From CAWCTD01 sp963798455 (GTDB lineage: Bacteria > Acidobacteriota > Terriglobia > Bryobacterales > Bryobacteraceae): a stretch of DNA of 64,000 nt. Both the position numbers and the translations under genes were made by a program. Where the stretch lies: contig CAWCTD010000003.1 in the NCBI GenBank assembly GCA_963798455.1, positions 2,418,001 through 2,482,000 of the forward strand. Reading direction: 5' to 3'. Numbering within the stretch: position 1 is the stretch's first letter; every line of letters begins with the position of its first letter. Below are positions 1 through 9,597 of the stretch, piece by piece. Below the pieces are notes generated by a model, which was not told where the DNA came from, did no database searches, and worked only from the letters and a program-made list of their open reading frames with translations.

Positions 1-906
1 GCGGGGCCGCCTCCGTCCGGGGAAACCGTAGCCCCTGGGTCCGTCGCTTCGGCGGAAGGGGTGATGGAGCCTCCCGAGGTGACGCAACCGGCCCCTCTGC
101 AGCAATCCTGGTGGTCTGGCCTCCAGGCCTGGCATGTCGTGGCTGCACTGTCGCTGGCGGCACTCATCGGGGGAATGGCTTGGCTGACCTGGTTCCGGAC
201 CGACGCCATGGACCAATTCTGGGGGCCGATCCTGGAATCGCCCGGTGTCATGCTGCTTGTCACGGGGGGCGGTGTTTCCTGGATACCCCAAGCTAGCGCG
301 TCGACGGCGGGGGCGCCCGACAGTACCGCCCTGCTTTCGGTTGATCAACAGCAGTCTCGTGACCTTGTCGCGTTCGCGGATGCGGCCACCCTTGCCGCCG
401 TGGGGGGGATCCTCCGCTCTCACGGCAAGCCCTACCTGATCCGCCCGTCCACAGTGATTGACCTGCCGCAGTTGAGGACGGGGTCGGCCGTACTGATCGG
501 CGCTCTGAACAATCCGTGGACCCTCCGGCTGACGTCCACCCTACGATTCAATTTCATGCGCGACCAGGCGGCCAACATCAATTGGATACAGGACCGCAAG
601 AATCCGGGCATGAGGGACTGGAAGGTCGTCACCACCGCGCCTTATACCTCGGTTACCGAGGACTGGGCTGTGATCTCGCGCTTCAGGGATGCGGACACCG
701 AACACTGGATTGTGACAGGCTCCGGCCTCTCCAGATGGGGGACACTCACGGCAGGTGAGTTTCTGACGAACCCGGTCTATCTGACGGAGCTAGCAAGGCG
801 AGCGCCTGCGAATTGGCGGCACATGAACCTGCAAGCCGTCATTGCCACCACGGTCATCAACGGCCAACCCGCCCCGCCGCGCATCCTGGCCACCGAGTTT
901 TGGTAA
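1..906 (+). CDS. Membrane-anchored winged-helix-like protein, 3' part only (paralogue of 9598-10920)
   Basis: The frame is open at base 1 and stops with TAA at 904-906, so the 5' part lies outside the window. The 301 visible residues hold a Pro-rich linker, one hydrophobic helix (about residues 44-64, beginning WHVVAALSL) and a C-terminal domain of about 230 residues ending in ATEFW. They align without gaps to the last 301 residues of the full-length copy at 9598-10920, which adds a winged-helix-like N-terminal module. By that comparison this is probably a single-pass protein with a cytoplasmic DNA-binding-like head and a periplasmic sensor-like domain; that role is inference. About 270 bp (roughly 451-720) appears identical to the other copy even at silent sites. 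Confidence 0.75.
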   Translation, partial: AGPPPSGETVAPGSVASAEGVMEPPEVTQPAPLQQSWWSGLQAWHVVAALSLAALIGGMAWLTWFRTDAMDQFWGPILESPGVMLLVTGGGVSWIPQASASTAGAPDSTALLSVDQQQSRDLVAFADAATLAAVGGILRSHGKPYLIRPSTVIDLPQLRTGSAVLIGALNNPWTLRLTSTLRFNFMRDQAANINWIQDRKNPGMRDWKVVTTAPYTSVTEDWAVISRFRDADTEHWIVTGSGLSRWGTLTAGEFLTNPVYLTELARRAPANWRHMNLQAVIATTVINGQPAPPRILATEFW

Positions 907-1051
907 CAGGACGCTCGCGCGGTGTATGATAAACGCTGAGGTTGGTCGCAGGAGTGTGGGAATCGGCGGACGAACCCGGCTCACTATCCGGCACATGTTC
1001 ATGTGAGTCCGAGCTCAAGTCCCACCTCCGGCACCAACTTCTTGGCTGGTT

Positions 1052-2818
1052 ATGAAGCTAAGCCGGCGAAGCTTCCTTCCGCTGCTCGGTGGCGGCCCGT
1101 TGCTGTTACGCCCGGCTAATCTGCGGGCGCAGGGGATGGCCTCGCGAGGCGTGAAGCCCACGCCGCGCGGCAAACCTTCTGGCATCCCGTTTCTGGCCCG
1201 ATTTACGGACGTCGCGCAAGCGGCCGGTCTGACGGCGCCCACGATTTACGGCGGGATCGACCGCAAAGCCTACATCGTCGAGACGATGGGCTGCGGGTGC
1301 GCCTTCTTCGATTACGATAACGACGGCTGGCTGGATGTTCTGCTACTCTGCGGGACACGCTTCGGTGAGGTTCCCCAGGGCGCCACGAACCGCCTGTATC
1401 ACAACAATCGGGACGGCACATTCACGGATGTGACTGAGCGGGCAGGGCTCGTGCGCACGGGATGGGCGTCGGGCGTCGCGGTCGGCGATTACGACAACGA
1501 CGGGTACGAAGACCTATTCATCACGTACTGGGGCGAGAACGTCTTATACCACAACAACGGGGACGGCACTTTCACCAACGTCACGAAGAAGGCTGGCGTG
1601 GGCCGGAACCGTACGCGTTGGGGCACCGGCTGCACGTGGATCGATTACGACCGGGACGGCAAACTCGACCTGTTTGTGACCAACTATCTCGATTTCGATC
1701 TGAGCCGCGCGCCGAAGCCTGGCGAAGCCTCAACCTGCATGTTCATGACCGTCCAGGTGAACTGCGGCCCGCGCGGGCTTCCCTTCGGATCCCTCTCGCT
1801 GTTCCACAACAACGGCGACGGTACGTTCACCGATGTGACGGCGGCGGCGGGAATCGCCGATATCAGGGACCGTTACGCGCTGACCTCGGTGGCGGCCGAC
1901 TTCGACGAGGATGGATGGCCGGATCTCTTTGTGTGCTGCGATACGAGCGCCAGCCTGCTGTTGATGAACAATCACGACGGTACGTTCCGTGAAGAAGGCA
2001 TCGAGCGCGGGGTGGCGCTCAGCGACGACGGCGTGGAACAGGCCGGGATGGGAGTGGCCATCGGCGACTACGATCTGGATGGCCGCTTGGACGTCTTCAA
2101 GGGACATTTCACGGGGGACACGCCTGCGCTGTACCGGAACGTCGGCAAGGGCAACTTCGGGGACGTGACGCTGAGCGCGGGCTTGGGCGTCGAGACGCGG
2201 TACACCTGCTGGGGCGCCGGGATCGTGGATCTCGACAATGACGGCAACCCGGACCTGTTTCTGGTGAGCGGCAATGTCTATCCGGAAATCGAAGGGAAAG
2301 TGGCGGGTTACCCATACCGGACGCCGCGGTTGCTGTTTCGCAATCTGGGGAACGGCAAATTCGAAGAATTGTTTGAGGAGCCTGGACCGGACGTGGAGGC
2401 TCCACATTCCAGCCGCGGGTGCGCCTTCGGCGACTTCGATAACGACGGCGACCTGGATATGCTGATTGTCAACCTGAACGAGCCCCCTTCCCTGCTGCGC
2501 AACGATGTGCGGGGGGAGAACCGGTGGCTGAAGGTGAAGCTCATCGGTACGCAATCGAACCGCAGCGCGATCGGCGCGCGGGTAACGGTGGAGTACGGAG
2601 GCAAGCGGCAGGCGCAGGGCGTGACGAGCCAGGCGAGTTACCTTTCCTGTAGCGACCGGCGCCTGCATTTCGGTCTCGGGACGGCCGGGACGGCGAACGT
2701 CGAGATTTGCTGGCCGAACGGCAACAAACAGATATTCCCGAAAGTCGAGGCCAACCAACTGGTGGTGATTCGTGAAGGCGCGGCCACGGTGGAGCGCCCT
2801 CCGTGGCCGGGACGCTGA
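1052..2818 (+). CDS. CRTAC1 family secreted protein (FG-GAP/VCBS repeats, ASPIC/UnbV)
   Basis: 588 residues. The N-terminus (MKLSRRSFLPLLGGG) carries a twin-arginine export motif with a hydrophobic stretch directly after it, which supports the ATG at 1052 although no good Shine-Dalgarno is visible. The body is a series of calcium-binding-loop-like repeats of the type D.D.DG..D (FDYDNDGWLD, GDYDNDGYED, IDYDRDGKLD, DFDEDGWPD, GDFDNDGDLD) expected of a FG-GAP/VCBS beta-propeller. The last ~90 residues (ENRWLKVKLIGTQSNRSAIGA, then a short W-P-x-G stretch) are an ASPIC/UnbV domain. Such proteins are periplasmic or surface-exposed; the substrate is unknown. A related gene follows in tandem at 2900, and a TPR gene and TonB receptor lie beyond it on the other strand. 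Confidence 0.88.
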   Translation: MKLSRRSFLPLLGGGPLLLRPANLRAQGMASRGVKPTPRGKPSGIPFLARFTDVAQAAGLTAPTIYGGIDRKAYIVETMGCGCAFFDYDNDGWLDVLLLCGTRFGEVPQGATNRLYHNNRDGTFTDVTERAGLVRTGWASGVAVGDYDNDGYEDLFITYWGENVLYHNNGDGTFTNVTKKAGVGRNRTRWGTGCTWIDYDRDGKLDLFVTNYLDFDLSRAPKPGEASTCMFMTVQVNCGPRGLPFGSLSLFHNNGDGTFTDVTAAAGIADIRDRYALTSVAADFDEDGWPDLFVCCDTSASLLLMNNHDGTFREEGIERGVALSDDGVEQAGMGVAIGDYDLDGRLDVFKGHFTGDTPALYRNVGKGNFGDVTLSAGLGVETRYTCWGAGIVDLDNDGNPDLFLVSGNVYPEIEGKVAGYPYRTPRLLFRNLGNGKFEELFEEPGPDVEAPHSSRGCAFGDFDNDGDLDMLIVNLNEPPSLLRNDVRGENRWLKVKLIGTQSNRSAIGARVTVEYGGKRQAQGVTSQASYLSCSDRRLHFGLGTAGTANVEICWPNGNKQIFPKVEANQLVVIREGAATVERPPWPGR

Positions 2819-2858
2819 CGCGGCCTATTGCGGCACGCTGGGGTCGCTCCGCTCCGGC
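2791..2858. repeat. Dispersed ~70-bp repeat, copy A
   Basis: This stretch starts ggagcgccctccg, runs through gcggcctattgcggcacgct and ends gctccggc. It recurs at 4585-4654 in the same orientation with a two-base length difference and few substitutions. Copy A overlaps the 3' end of the first CRTAC1 gene and fills the gap to the second. It contains partial inverted arms (ggagcg/cgctcc), like a REP-type element. Confidence 0.75.
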
Positions 2859-2886
2859 GTGGCAGGGTCCACCAGGGGCAGAGGTG

Positions 2887-2892
2887 TACAAT
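2887..2892 (+). promoter_or_regulatory. -10 box of a probable leaderless transcript
   Basis: TACAAT lies 7 bases before the GTG start at 2900. Transcription would begin at or next to the start codon. No -35 box is obvious. Confidence 0.4.
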
Positions 2893-2899
2893 CGGGGGT

Positions 2900-4571
2900 G
2901 TGGCACGCCATCCCTCCGCCGCCGGCGCCGCTGCCCTGGCGGCACTGCTTGCCGCGCTGTTGTTGGGTCAGAGCCACGGGCAAGCCGTGCCGATTCACTT
3001 TTCGTACCGCCCAATTCCTTTCGTATTGAATAACTGCGAAACAGATATCAGGTACGCACCGGAGACCATGGCCGGCGGTGTGGCGGTGTTCGATTATAAC
3101 AATGATGGCCGCCTGGATATCTTTTTCACTAACGGCGCGGAGATGCCGTCGCTCAAAAAGACCTCGGCGAAATACTGGAATCGGTTGTTCCGGAACAATG
3201 GGGACGGCACATTCACCGACGTAACGGAGAAAGCGGGGCTCGCCGGCAGCGGCTACGACACGGGTGTTGCCGTGGGTGACTACAACAACGACGGATATGA
3301 GGACCTTTTTGTGGGAGGAGTTCACCACAGCGCCCTATATCGGAATAATGGCGACGGCACTTTTACGGATGTGACCGCGCAAGCCGGACTAGATAAGCCG
3401 GATACCGAGTATGGTCCGCTCTGGTCGGTCGGTGGGGTGTGGCTGGAACGTCAACAATGACGGCAATCTCGATCTCTTCGTGACCGACTACCTGGGTTGG
3501 GACCCGAACAAAGAGCCGAGCTGCCTTTATTACGGCAAGCGCGAATACTGCCACCCCAAGTACTACAAAAGCACGCCTGACCGTCTGTATCTTGGCGATG
3601 GAAAAGGTAAGTTTACGGATGTGTCCGCCTCTTCCGGAATACGCGAGCATCCCGGAAAGGGGATGGGGGCAGCGATGGCCGACTCCGACGGAGACGGCTG
3701 GATGGATATCTTCGTAACCAACGACAAGCTGGCCAATTTCCTCTTTCACAACTTGGGGCAAGGACGGTTTCAGGAGATCGCGCTCGAAGCGGGCGTAGCC
3801 TACCCGGCGGACGGGCGGGAGGTATCCGGAATGGGATCGGATTTTCGAGATATCGACAACGATGGCTACCCCGATATCGTATTCGTCGCCCTGCCCAACG
3901 AGACTTTCCCGCTGTATCGGAATACGGGCAAGGGATACTTCGAGGATGCAAGCACTCGAAGTCAACTCAACCGGCTCAGCCGCCCCATGGGTGGTTATAG
4001 CCCCGAGATTTACGATTTCGACAACGATGGCTGGAAGGATATCTTCGTGTCGAAGGGGCACGTCGAGACGCTGAACATGGAGGGCCGTGACCAGGTCAAT
4101 CAGCACAACACGGTCTTCCGCAATCAGGCAAATGGAACGTTCAGTGCGCTGACCGGGGAGGCGGGCTTTGCCACGCAGCCGGCGCGGAGGCACCGTGGGA
4201 GCGCGGTAGGGGATCTCGACGGCGACGGCCGCCTGGATGTGGTGGTCTGCGCATTGGCCGAGCCGGGGGAAATCTGGCTGAATGACAGCCCCGGGGAGCA
4301 TCACTGGCTGGAGCTGAAACTGGAGGGCACGACCAGCAATCGGGACGGAATCGGGGCGGCCATCAAGGTGACTTCGAAGCACCAGGTACAGTACAACCAT
4401 ATGACCACCGCGGCGGGCTATGCCTCGTCCAGCGCCGGCCCGGTGCACTTCGGCCTCGGTGCGGACGATATGGCCGACCTGATTGAGATTCGCTGGCCCT
4501 CGGGTCTGCTCCAACGCCTCACCGGAGTGAAATGCGATCGCGTGCTGGAAGTGAAAGAACCTGCGCGGTGA
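2900..4571 (+). CDS. CRTAC1 family secreted protein (FG-GAP/ASPIC-UnbV), interrupted by one frameshift
   Basis: A second CRTAC1 protein in tandem with the first. GTG at 2900 gives a clean signal peptide (MARHPSAAGAAALAALLAAL) and sits just after a TACAAT box; a longer in-frame ATG at 2828 lies inside the upstream repeat. The first frame runs to a TGA at 3458-3460, and the rest continues in the +1 frame from about 3435 to 4571. The span is 1672 bases, 557 codons plus one, so dropping one G from the GGGG at 3434-3437 restores a 556-residue protein with VCBS repeats (YNNDGRLDIF, NNDGNLDLF, DIDNDGYPD, DLDGDGRLD) and a C-terminal ASPIC/UnbV domain. It could be a real pseudogene or a sequence error. 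Confidence 0.82.
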
Positions 4572-4584
4572 AGGTGGAGACGAT

Positions 4585-4654
4585 GGAGCGCCCTCCGCGC
4601 GGCCGGGACGCTGACGCGGCCTATTGCGGCACGCTGGGATCGCTCCGCTCCGGC
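4585..4654. repeat. Dispersed ~70-bp repeat, copy B
   Basis: Second copy of the element at 2791-2858. On the minus strand it encodes the last residues (PERSDPSVPQ) and stop codon of the TPR gene at 4621-5802, so the repeat has been taken into a reading frame. Confidence 0.75.
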
Positions 4655-5802
4655 TTGGGCTGAAGGCGCATCTGGCTGTAGGTCTGCTTGAGCTGCTCCT
4701 TCATCTCTTTGAGTCTCTTGAATTCCGCGAGTTCGCGGCCGGAATCCTCCGTGCGCCCAAGGCCGCGATAGATCATGGCCAGCCGGTAACGGAGCACCGC
4801 ATCGAACGGCTCGGCTTTGATGGCGTGCTCCAGGAGCGGCTGGGCCTTTTCCGGCTGGTTCATCGCCACCAGAACGCTTGCCAGGCCGACAACGGCATCG
4901 ATGTCATTTGGCTGTAACTGGAGTGCTCGTGAGAAGTGCTTGGCGGCCGTCTGGATGTCGGACGCACGCAAGGCGAACTCACCCAGCCTGCACTCGGACT
5001 TTTCATCGGAAGGGTCAAGAGCCAGGGCGGCTTGGTACTCCTTTAGAGCGCCTTCCGGGTCCGAGGCCACGCTCAGCGCTTCGGCCAGCTCGAAATGGGC
5101 GCCGGGGAGGCGCGGGTCGATCTTGATGGCTTCGCGGAGATGCGCGACGGCCCCCTCGTTGTTGTCCTGACGGGCCAGCTCGTGGGCCATGAGCTGGTGC
5201 AGGTGCGCGGATCCGGGCGCGGTCATGGCGACGCCCAGCATGGCCTCATCGGCCAGCATCGAGTAAATCCGGTACGCCGTATACAAGATCTCGGGATCGG
5301 CCGGCCTTAACTGGCGGAGCATGGCAAGCACACCCGCGGCTCTTTCCAACTCGCCCGCGCCGTAGTAGACCTCGATCAGCTCCATGCCGGCTTGCACCTT
5401 CAGCTTCTCTTCCTGCAACCCCGGCAGAGACCCTTTGAGATCGGCCTCGGCGCGAGCGGCATCACCGGTCCGCTTCTCGCACATGCCGAGCAGCGCCTGG
5501 ATTTTCGCAAGGCCCGGCTGGAGCTTCAAGGCGGCACGAAGGTGCGGAGCGGCCTGCGCGTAATCGCCGCGAAAGTAGAGGAGCACGCCGAGGTTGCCCC
5601 GCGCATCCACATTGTTGGGATCAAGCGCCAGGATGGCCTCGAACTCACGGGCAGCCAGATCGGTTAGGTTGTCCTTCAGGAACTCCCTTGCCTGCCGGAG
5701 GTGGGTTTCGATCTGCTGTTGCTTGCTGGGAGGAGACTGCGCGAGGCAGGAAGTTGCCAACAGGAAGCAGACCCCGAAGTGAGTAAATACCTTAAGGTCC
5801 AT
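4621..5802 (-). CDS. Secreted tetratricopeptide-repeat protein
   Basis: 393 residues from the ATG at 5802; a longer frame opens at 5859, but the residues before this Met look untranslated, and from it a signal peptide (MDLKVFTHFGVCFLLATSCLAQ) begins at once. The rest is tandem TPR motifs (AAREFEAILALDPNNVDARGN, APHLRAALKLQPG, AVAHLREAIKIDPRLPGAHF, AAKHFSRALQLQPND), about eight units, then a Lys/Glu-rich helix. TPR solenoids bind proteins. The gene sits between CRTAC1 genes and a TonB receptor and may be part of the same surface system (inference). The last ten residues are encoded by a dispersed repeat and are probably not native to the family. Confidence 0.85.
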   Translation of the reverse strand: MDLKVFTHFGVCFLLATSCLAQSPPSKQQQIETHLRQAREFLKDNLTDLAAREFEAILALDPNNVDARGNLGVLLYFRGDYAQAAPHLRAALKLQPGLAKIQALLGMCEKRTGDAARAEADLKGSLPGLQEEKLKVQAGMELIEVYYGAGELERAAGVLAMLRQLRPADPEILYTAYRIYSMLADEAMLGVAMTAPGSAHLHQLMAHELARQDNNEGAVAHLREAIKIDPRLPGAHFELAEALSVASDPEGALKEYQAALALDPSDEKSECRLGEFALRASDIQTAAKHFSRALQLQPNDIDAVVGLASVLVAMNQPEKAQPLLEHAIKAEPFDAVLRYRLAMIYRGLGRTEDSGRELAEFKRLKEMKEQLKQTYSQMRLQPKPERSDPSVPQ

Positions 5803-5864
5803 ATCACGATTCTCGCACTGCGCGATCCGGTTTCGGTTGGCCTCGCGCTCCGGTGTCAAACAGC

Positions 5865-5932
5865 AAAAAAGCCGCGCCTGGGCTGACTCAACGTCTCACT
5901 CATCGCGTCGTTCAGCTTGCCAGGCGCGGCTT
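5865..5932 (-). terminator. Rho-independent terminator of the TonB receptor gene
   Basis: A perfect 13-bp inverted repeat (aagccgcgcctgg at 5869-5881, ccaggcgcggctt at 5920-5932) is followed on the minus strand by a run of six T (AAAAAA at 5865-5870 on the plus strand). It lies 27 bases past the receptor stop codon. The 38-base loop is long. Confidence 0.7.
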
Positions 5933-5958
5933 CTAGTTGCGCACTGTTCTGCTGGTTC

Positions 5959-8900
5959 TCAGAAGAAGAATCGCGCGCCCAGTTGGATGTAACGTCCGCC
6001 AACTGTGGTGCCCGTGATCTTGCCTACCGCCGTATTGGGAACGCCCGAAGCCAGAGCCGCCGCGGACAACGAGGCGTTCGGGACGTTAAAGCACGGATGG
6101 TTCAGAACGTTGGTAGCGTCCATCCGAAACTCCAGACCGGCGCTCTCCCAACCGGGCATTCTGAACGTCTTGCCCAGCGATAAATCCATGGCGGTCAAGC
6201 CCGGTCCGCGCAGCGTGTTCCTTCCGTTTTTCCCGAAGGTGTTGATGGCTGGCGTCGCATACGCGAGCTGATTGAACCATTGGTTGATGGACTGATTCGA
6301 TACGCTGGGATTTCCGACGAGGTTTGGAAACCAAGAGCCACCCAGCGCGCCGGAACCGGTATTCGAGTCCATTACCGGAGTGAACGGGTTACCGGACTGG
6401 AATATGAACGTCGATGACACCTGCCACCCGCCAAGGACTGCATCACCTGCGGAATTGTTCAGGACCGAGTGTCCCTTCCCAAGCGGTATCTGATACACCC
6501 AGAATCCCTTCACTACATGCGGGACATCGAAGTTCGATAGCGCGTAGTTGGCAGCCGGATCGAACGCATCCTGGTAGACCGCGTTGCCGTAGTGGCTGCC
6601 CCAGCCCGACGTATCCTGTTGGTCCTTCATCCTGGACCAAACGTAGCTGATCTCCGCGTTGAGCCCGTGGCCAAACCGTTTCTTGAGTGAGAGCTGCGCG
6701 GAACCGTAGTTCGAATAGTTGTCGAACCTTCCGGTCAAGCCGCCGGGGACGCTGGGGCCGATGGCCAGGAACTGCGGGAAGGGCCGCGCGGAATTCCCCT
6801 GTCCCAGCTTGTTCGCGGGCAACTGGTTGATGTTCTCCTGGAACTCCAAACCGTTCCCGTGGCTGCCCACGTACGCCGCCTCCATTACCACACCGCCGAA
6901 CCGCCGCTGGACGCTCGCCGTCCATTGGTAAACTCGTCCGACCGGCGTGTGATAAGGCATGTACGCAATGTTGCCTACGCCTTGCCCGTTGTAAGCGGCG
7001 GGATCGGTGGTTGCGCCGATATACGGCAGGTTGGCGCCGCTACCCGATAGCAGGACCACCGGAGGTTGGCCTGGATTGGCCGAGGCGCTTCCGCTATTGG
7101 CAGTGCCGAAGCCCAGTGGCGAGCCGTCAACATCCATGCTCCATAGAGTGGTGTAGATGCCAAAGCCGCCACGAACCGACCAATTGCTCCTCGGAGCCCA
7201 GGCAAAACCGACGCGGGGCAAGAATACGTTGTTCACGCTCGCCATAATTTCGTCTCGCCCGGCATTCTTCCCAAACAAAATGGCTCCTAAAGTCTTCGTT
7301 ACCGGGTTCATCAGCGTCGGATCGAAGGTGCCCCACAGATTGTGAACTTCCTTGAAGCCGCCATGACCCTCCCACCGGAGACCGACGTTCAGAGTGAAAT
7401 TCGGCCGAACCTTGATATCGTCCTGGAAGAACAACGACGGGTTCTTGGACCGCATGCCCGCCTCACCCTGGTAGAGAGCGCTCCACGACTGCACCTGGCC
7501 TAGCAAGAAGTCCGCGTAGCCGACATTGCTGTTGGTGAACTGGCCGGTGAACGTAAATGTCCCCGCATTAATGTTGCCCCAGGGAGTGGAGTTGTCCTGT
7601 AGCATCAGGTACTCGCCGCCGAAATGCAGGATATGCTTGCCGCGGATCATCGTCACCACGTCCGAAGGATCCCAGGAGTTCTGAATGTAGATGGCACTGG
7701 TGCCATGATCAGGCGGGTTCAGGCTTCTGGTGCCGCCCGTTCCATTGATGATGATGCCCGGAAACATATCCGCCTTTGCAAACTGCCAGCCGACCTTTGC
7801 CGGGTATCCCAATCCCAGACCCGCAGGCACGAACCAATTGCCCTGCCGGGCATACCCCCACCGGAACTCGTTTACAACGGTTGGGCTGAACGTGTGCACA
7901 TCCGAGAGCTGCCCCGCATAGCCATCGCCCGTTTGGTTCTGGCAATTGATCGGACATTCATTGCCGCCGCCATTGCCGTGGGCGCCGCGCTCCGCCATCG
8001 AGAAGCTCACCCGGTTCTTGCTGCTGACGTTGTAGTCCCAACGCCCAAACAGTCTCCCCTGAGGGCTATTGGTCCCCACCAGCGCCCGGTAGTTGTTGGT
8101 GCCGGTGATCGACGGAAGGTTCGGCGTGAGGAAGTAACTCTGGACTTTCGCGGCCACCGGATCAAATCTGCTTGACGGGATTGAGTTGTTCGTGAACGGC
8201 TGACCCGTAGTGGGATCGGAAATGATTCCGAAGGCCCCCACATCGAAGATGCCGTTCTTCATGTCGGCCGTCGGCATGGAGTCTGTGTTGGTTGCCGAGC
8301 TCGGATGCTTGATCCAGTCCCCGTTGAAGTAGAAGAACATCTTGTTCTTTAGCATCGGACCGGAAACAGCCCCGCCGAAGTTGTTGTATCGTTGTCTCCC
8401 CTTCTTCGCGTCGAAGAAGCCCCTGGCATTCAAGGCATCGTTCTGGAAGTAGTCGTAGGCAGACCCGTGCCATTGATTCGCACCGGATTTGCTGATCACG
8501 CTGAATACGTCGCCGCCGCCGCCATATTGCGCGGAGAAGGCCGAGGTATTTATTTGCAACTCGGATATGTTTTCGAAGGTCACTGTGCTGTCAGTATTGG
8601 CGCTGTGCGGCAGCCGGATTGAGCCTCCGTCAACCAGGTAGCTGGAGTAGAACGGCAAGGTGCCGTTGATGGCCATGCCGACGCCGGGGTTTGAGGTTCC
8701 CGAGCTTCCTTGGCCCGCAGAAGCCGCGCCTGTGGCGCCGGGAATCAATTTTACGAAGTTCGACCAGTCCTGACCCACGTTCGGCAGCGAGCTCATGGTT
8801 GCCGCATTCATATTGCTCGACTGCTCGGCGGTCTCAGTCTTCAGCAGGGGAACATCTTCCCTCACCACGATTTCCTGCTGAACCGCGCCAACGCTTAGCT

Positions 8901-9297
8901 GTGCGTCCACGCTCATCGCTCCCACGACCAAAGTGATGCCGTCGCGCACAAGTTTCTGGAAGCCCTCTTTGGCGAAAGTGATTTTGTACTGTCCCGGCAA
9001 AATCGAAACCGCGTCGTAAAGGCCGACCGAGTTTGTGACCAGCTCCTTCGACACGCCGGTGTTGACGTTCAAGATCGTTACAGCCACACCTGGGACGACG
9101 GCGCCCGAGGCATCGGTGACAGTTCCCCGGATATCGCCGGAATTGGTGTTCTGGGCAAGGCCGAAACCAGCCATGCAAATAATGAGGAGCGCAGCCGCCA
9201 GGACGCGGGCCACTGCTGGCCAGAATCCGATCAGGCGCGGACCCGGAGCACTCCTTTGGTAACCTCTGCCTCCGGCCGAAAGGCTCTCAAAATACAT
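5959..9297 (-). CDS. TonB-dependent receptor, Oar-like, with carboxypeptidase-regulatory-like domain
   Basis: 1112 residues. A strong Shine-Dalgarno (GGAGGAGG, about 8 bases before ATG 9297) fixes the start. After a signal sequence ending near residue 49 (GFGLAQ), residues ~53-135 form a carboxypeptidase-regulatory-like beta-sandwich (GDIRGTVTDASGAVVPGV). The plug domain follows (~140-270) and then a long outer-membrane barrel ending in the sorting motif GARFFF. No classical TonB box was picked out. Receptors of this type take up large substrates such as oligosaccharides or peptides across the outer membrane; the substrate here is unknown. It is divergent from the membrane regulator-like gene at 9598, which may control it, and convergent context at its 3' end is closed by a strong terminator. 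Confidence 0.92.
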   Translation of the reverse strand: MYFESLSAGGRGYQRSAPGPRLIGFWPAVARVLAAALLIICMAGFGLAQNTNSGDIRGTVTDASGAVVPGVAVTILNVNTGVSKELVTNSVGLYDAVSILPGQYKITFAKEGFQKLVRDGITLVVGAMSVDAQLSVGAVQQEIVVREDVPLLKTETAEQSSNMNAATMSSLPNVGQDWSNFVKLIPGATGAASAGQGSSGTSNPGVGMAINGTLPFYSSYLVDGGSIRLPHSANTDSTVTFENISELQINTSAFSAQYGGGGDVFSVISKSGANQWHGSAYDYFQNDALNARGFFDAKKGRQRYNNFGGAVSGPMLKNKMFFYFNGDWIKHPSSATNTDSMPTADMKNGIFDVGAFGIISDPTTGQPFTNNSIPSSRFDPVAAKVQSYFLTPNLPSITGTNNYRALVGTNSPQGRLFGRWDYNVSSKNRVSFSMAERGAHGNGGGNECPINCQNQTGDGYAGQLSDVHTFSPTVVNEFRWGYARQGNWFVPAGLGLGYPAKVGWQFAKADMFPGIIINGTGGTRSLNPPDHGTSAIYIQNSWDPSDVVTMIRGKHILHFGGEYLMLQDNSTPWGNINAGTFTFTGQFTNSNVGYADFLLGQVQSWSALYQGEAGMRSKNPSLFFQDDIKVRPNFTLNVGLRWEGHGGFKEVHNLWGTFDPTLMNPVTKTLGAILFGKNAGRDEIMASVNNVFLPRVGFAWAPRSNWSVRGGFGIYTTLWSMDVDGSPLGFGTANSGSASANPGQPPVVLLSGSGANLPYIGATTDPAAYNGQGVGNIAYMPYHTPVGRVYQWTASVQRRFGGVVMEAAYVGSHGNGLEFQENINQLPANKLGQGNSARPFPQFLAIGPSVPGGLTGRFDNYSNYGSAQLSLKKRFGHGLNAEISYVWSRMKDQQDTSGWGSHYGNAVYQDAFDPAANYALSNFDVPHVVKGFWVYQIPLGKGHSVLNNSAGDAVLGGWQVSSTFIFQSGNPFTPVMDSNTGSGALGGSWFPNLVGNPSVSNQSINQWFNQLAYATPAINTFGKNGRNTLRGPGLTAMDLSLGKTFRMPGWESAGLEFRMDATNVLNHPCFNVPNASLSAAALASGVPNTAVGKITGTTVGGRYIQLGARFFF

Positions 9298-9579
9298 AAT
9301 GAAACCTCCTCCAAATCCCTGGTTGCCAACACGCTAGCTAACGGCGACTGGGACCAAATCACCATAGACTGCTATTGGCTGGAAGGTTAACCACCCTCAA
9401 TCCACCTTGGGCATGCGCTCGATGGTATTCACGATAAACCGATGCACGACCCCTTAACCAACTATGCTCAGAGCTACACTTTCATACTTTGGCCGTCGTG
9501 TAAAGGTTCCTTTCGGAAGCGACACAAGTGCCGCCGCAGGTATAGTTCGTCGATTTCAGGGGTATTATACGGCCAACTG
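9298..9579. other. Divergent intergenic region between TonB receptor and regulator-like gene
   Basis: About 300 bases between two divergent starts. It holds the receptor's Shine-Dalgarno at its left end and, at its right end, the extended -10 of the next gene. No convincing gene or -35/-10 pair for the receptor was recognised. Confidence 0.4.
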
Positions 9580-9588
9580 TGATAGAAT
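9580..9588 (+). promoter_or_regulatory. Extended -10 promoter of a probable leaderless mRNA
   Basis: TGaTAGAAT (TG at 9580-9581, hexamer 9583-9588) is an extended -10 element placed 9 bases before the GTG start at 9598. Confidence 0.45.
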
Positions 9589-9597
9589 CTTGCGGGG

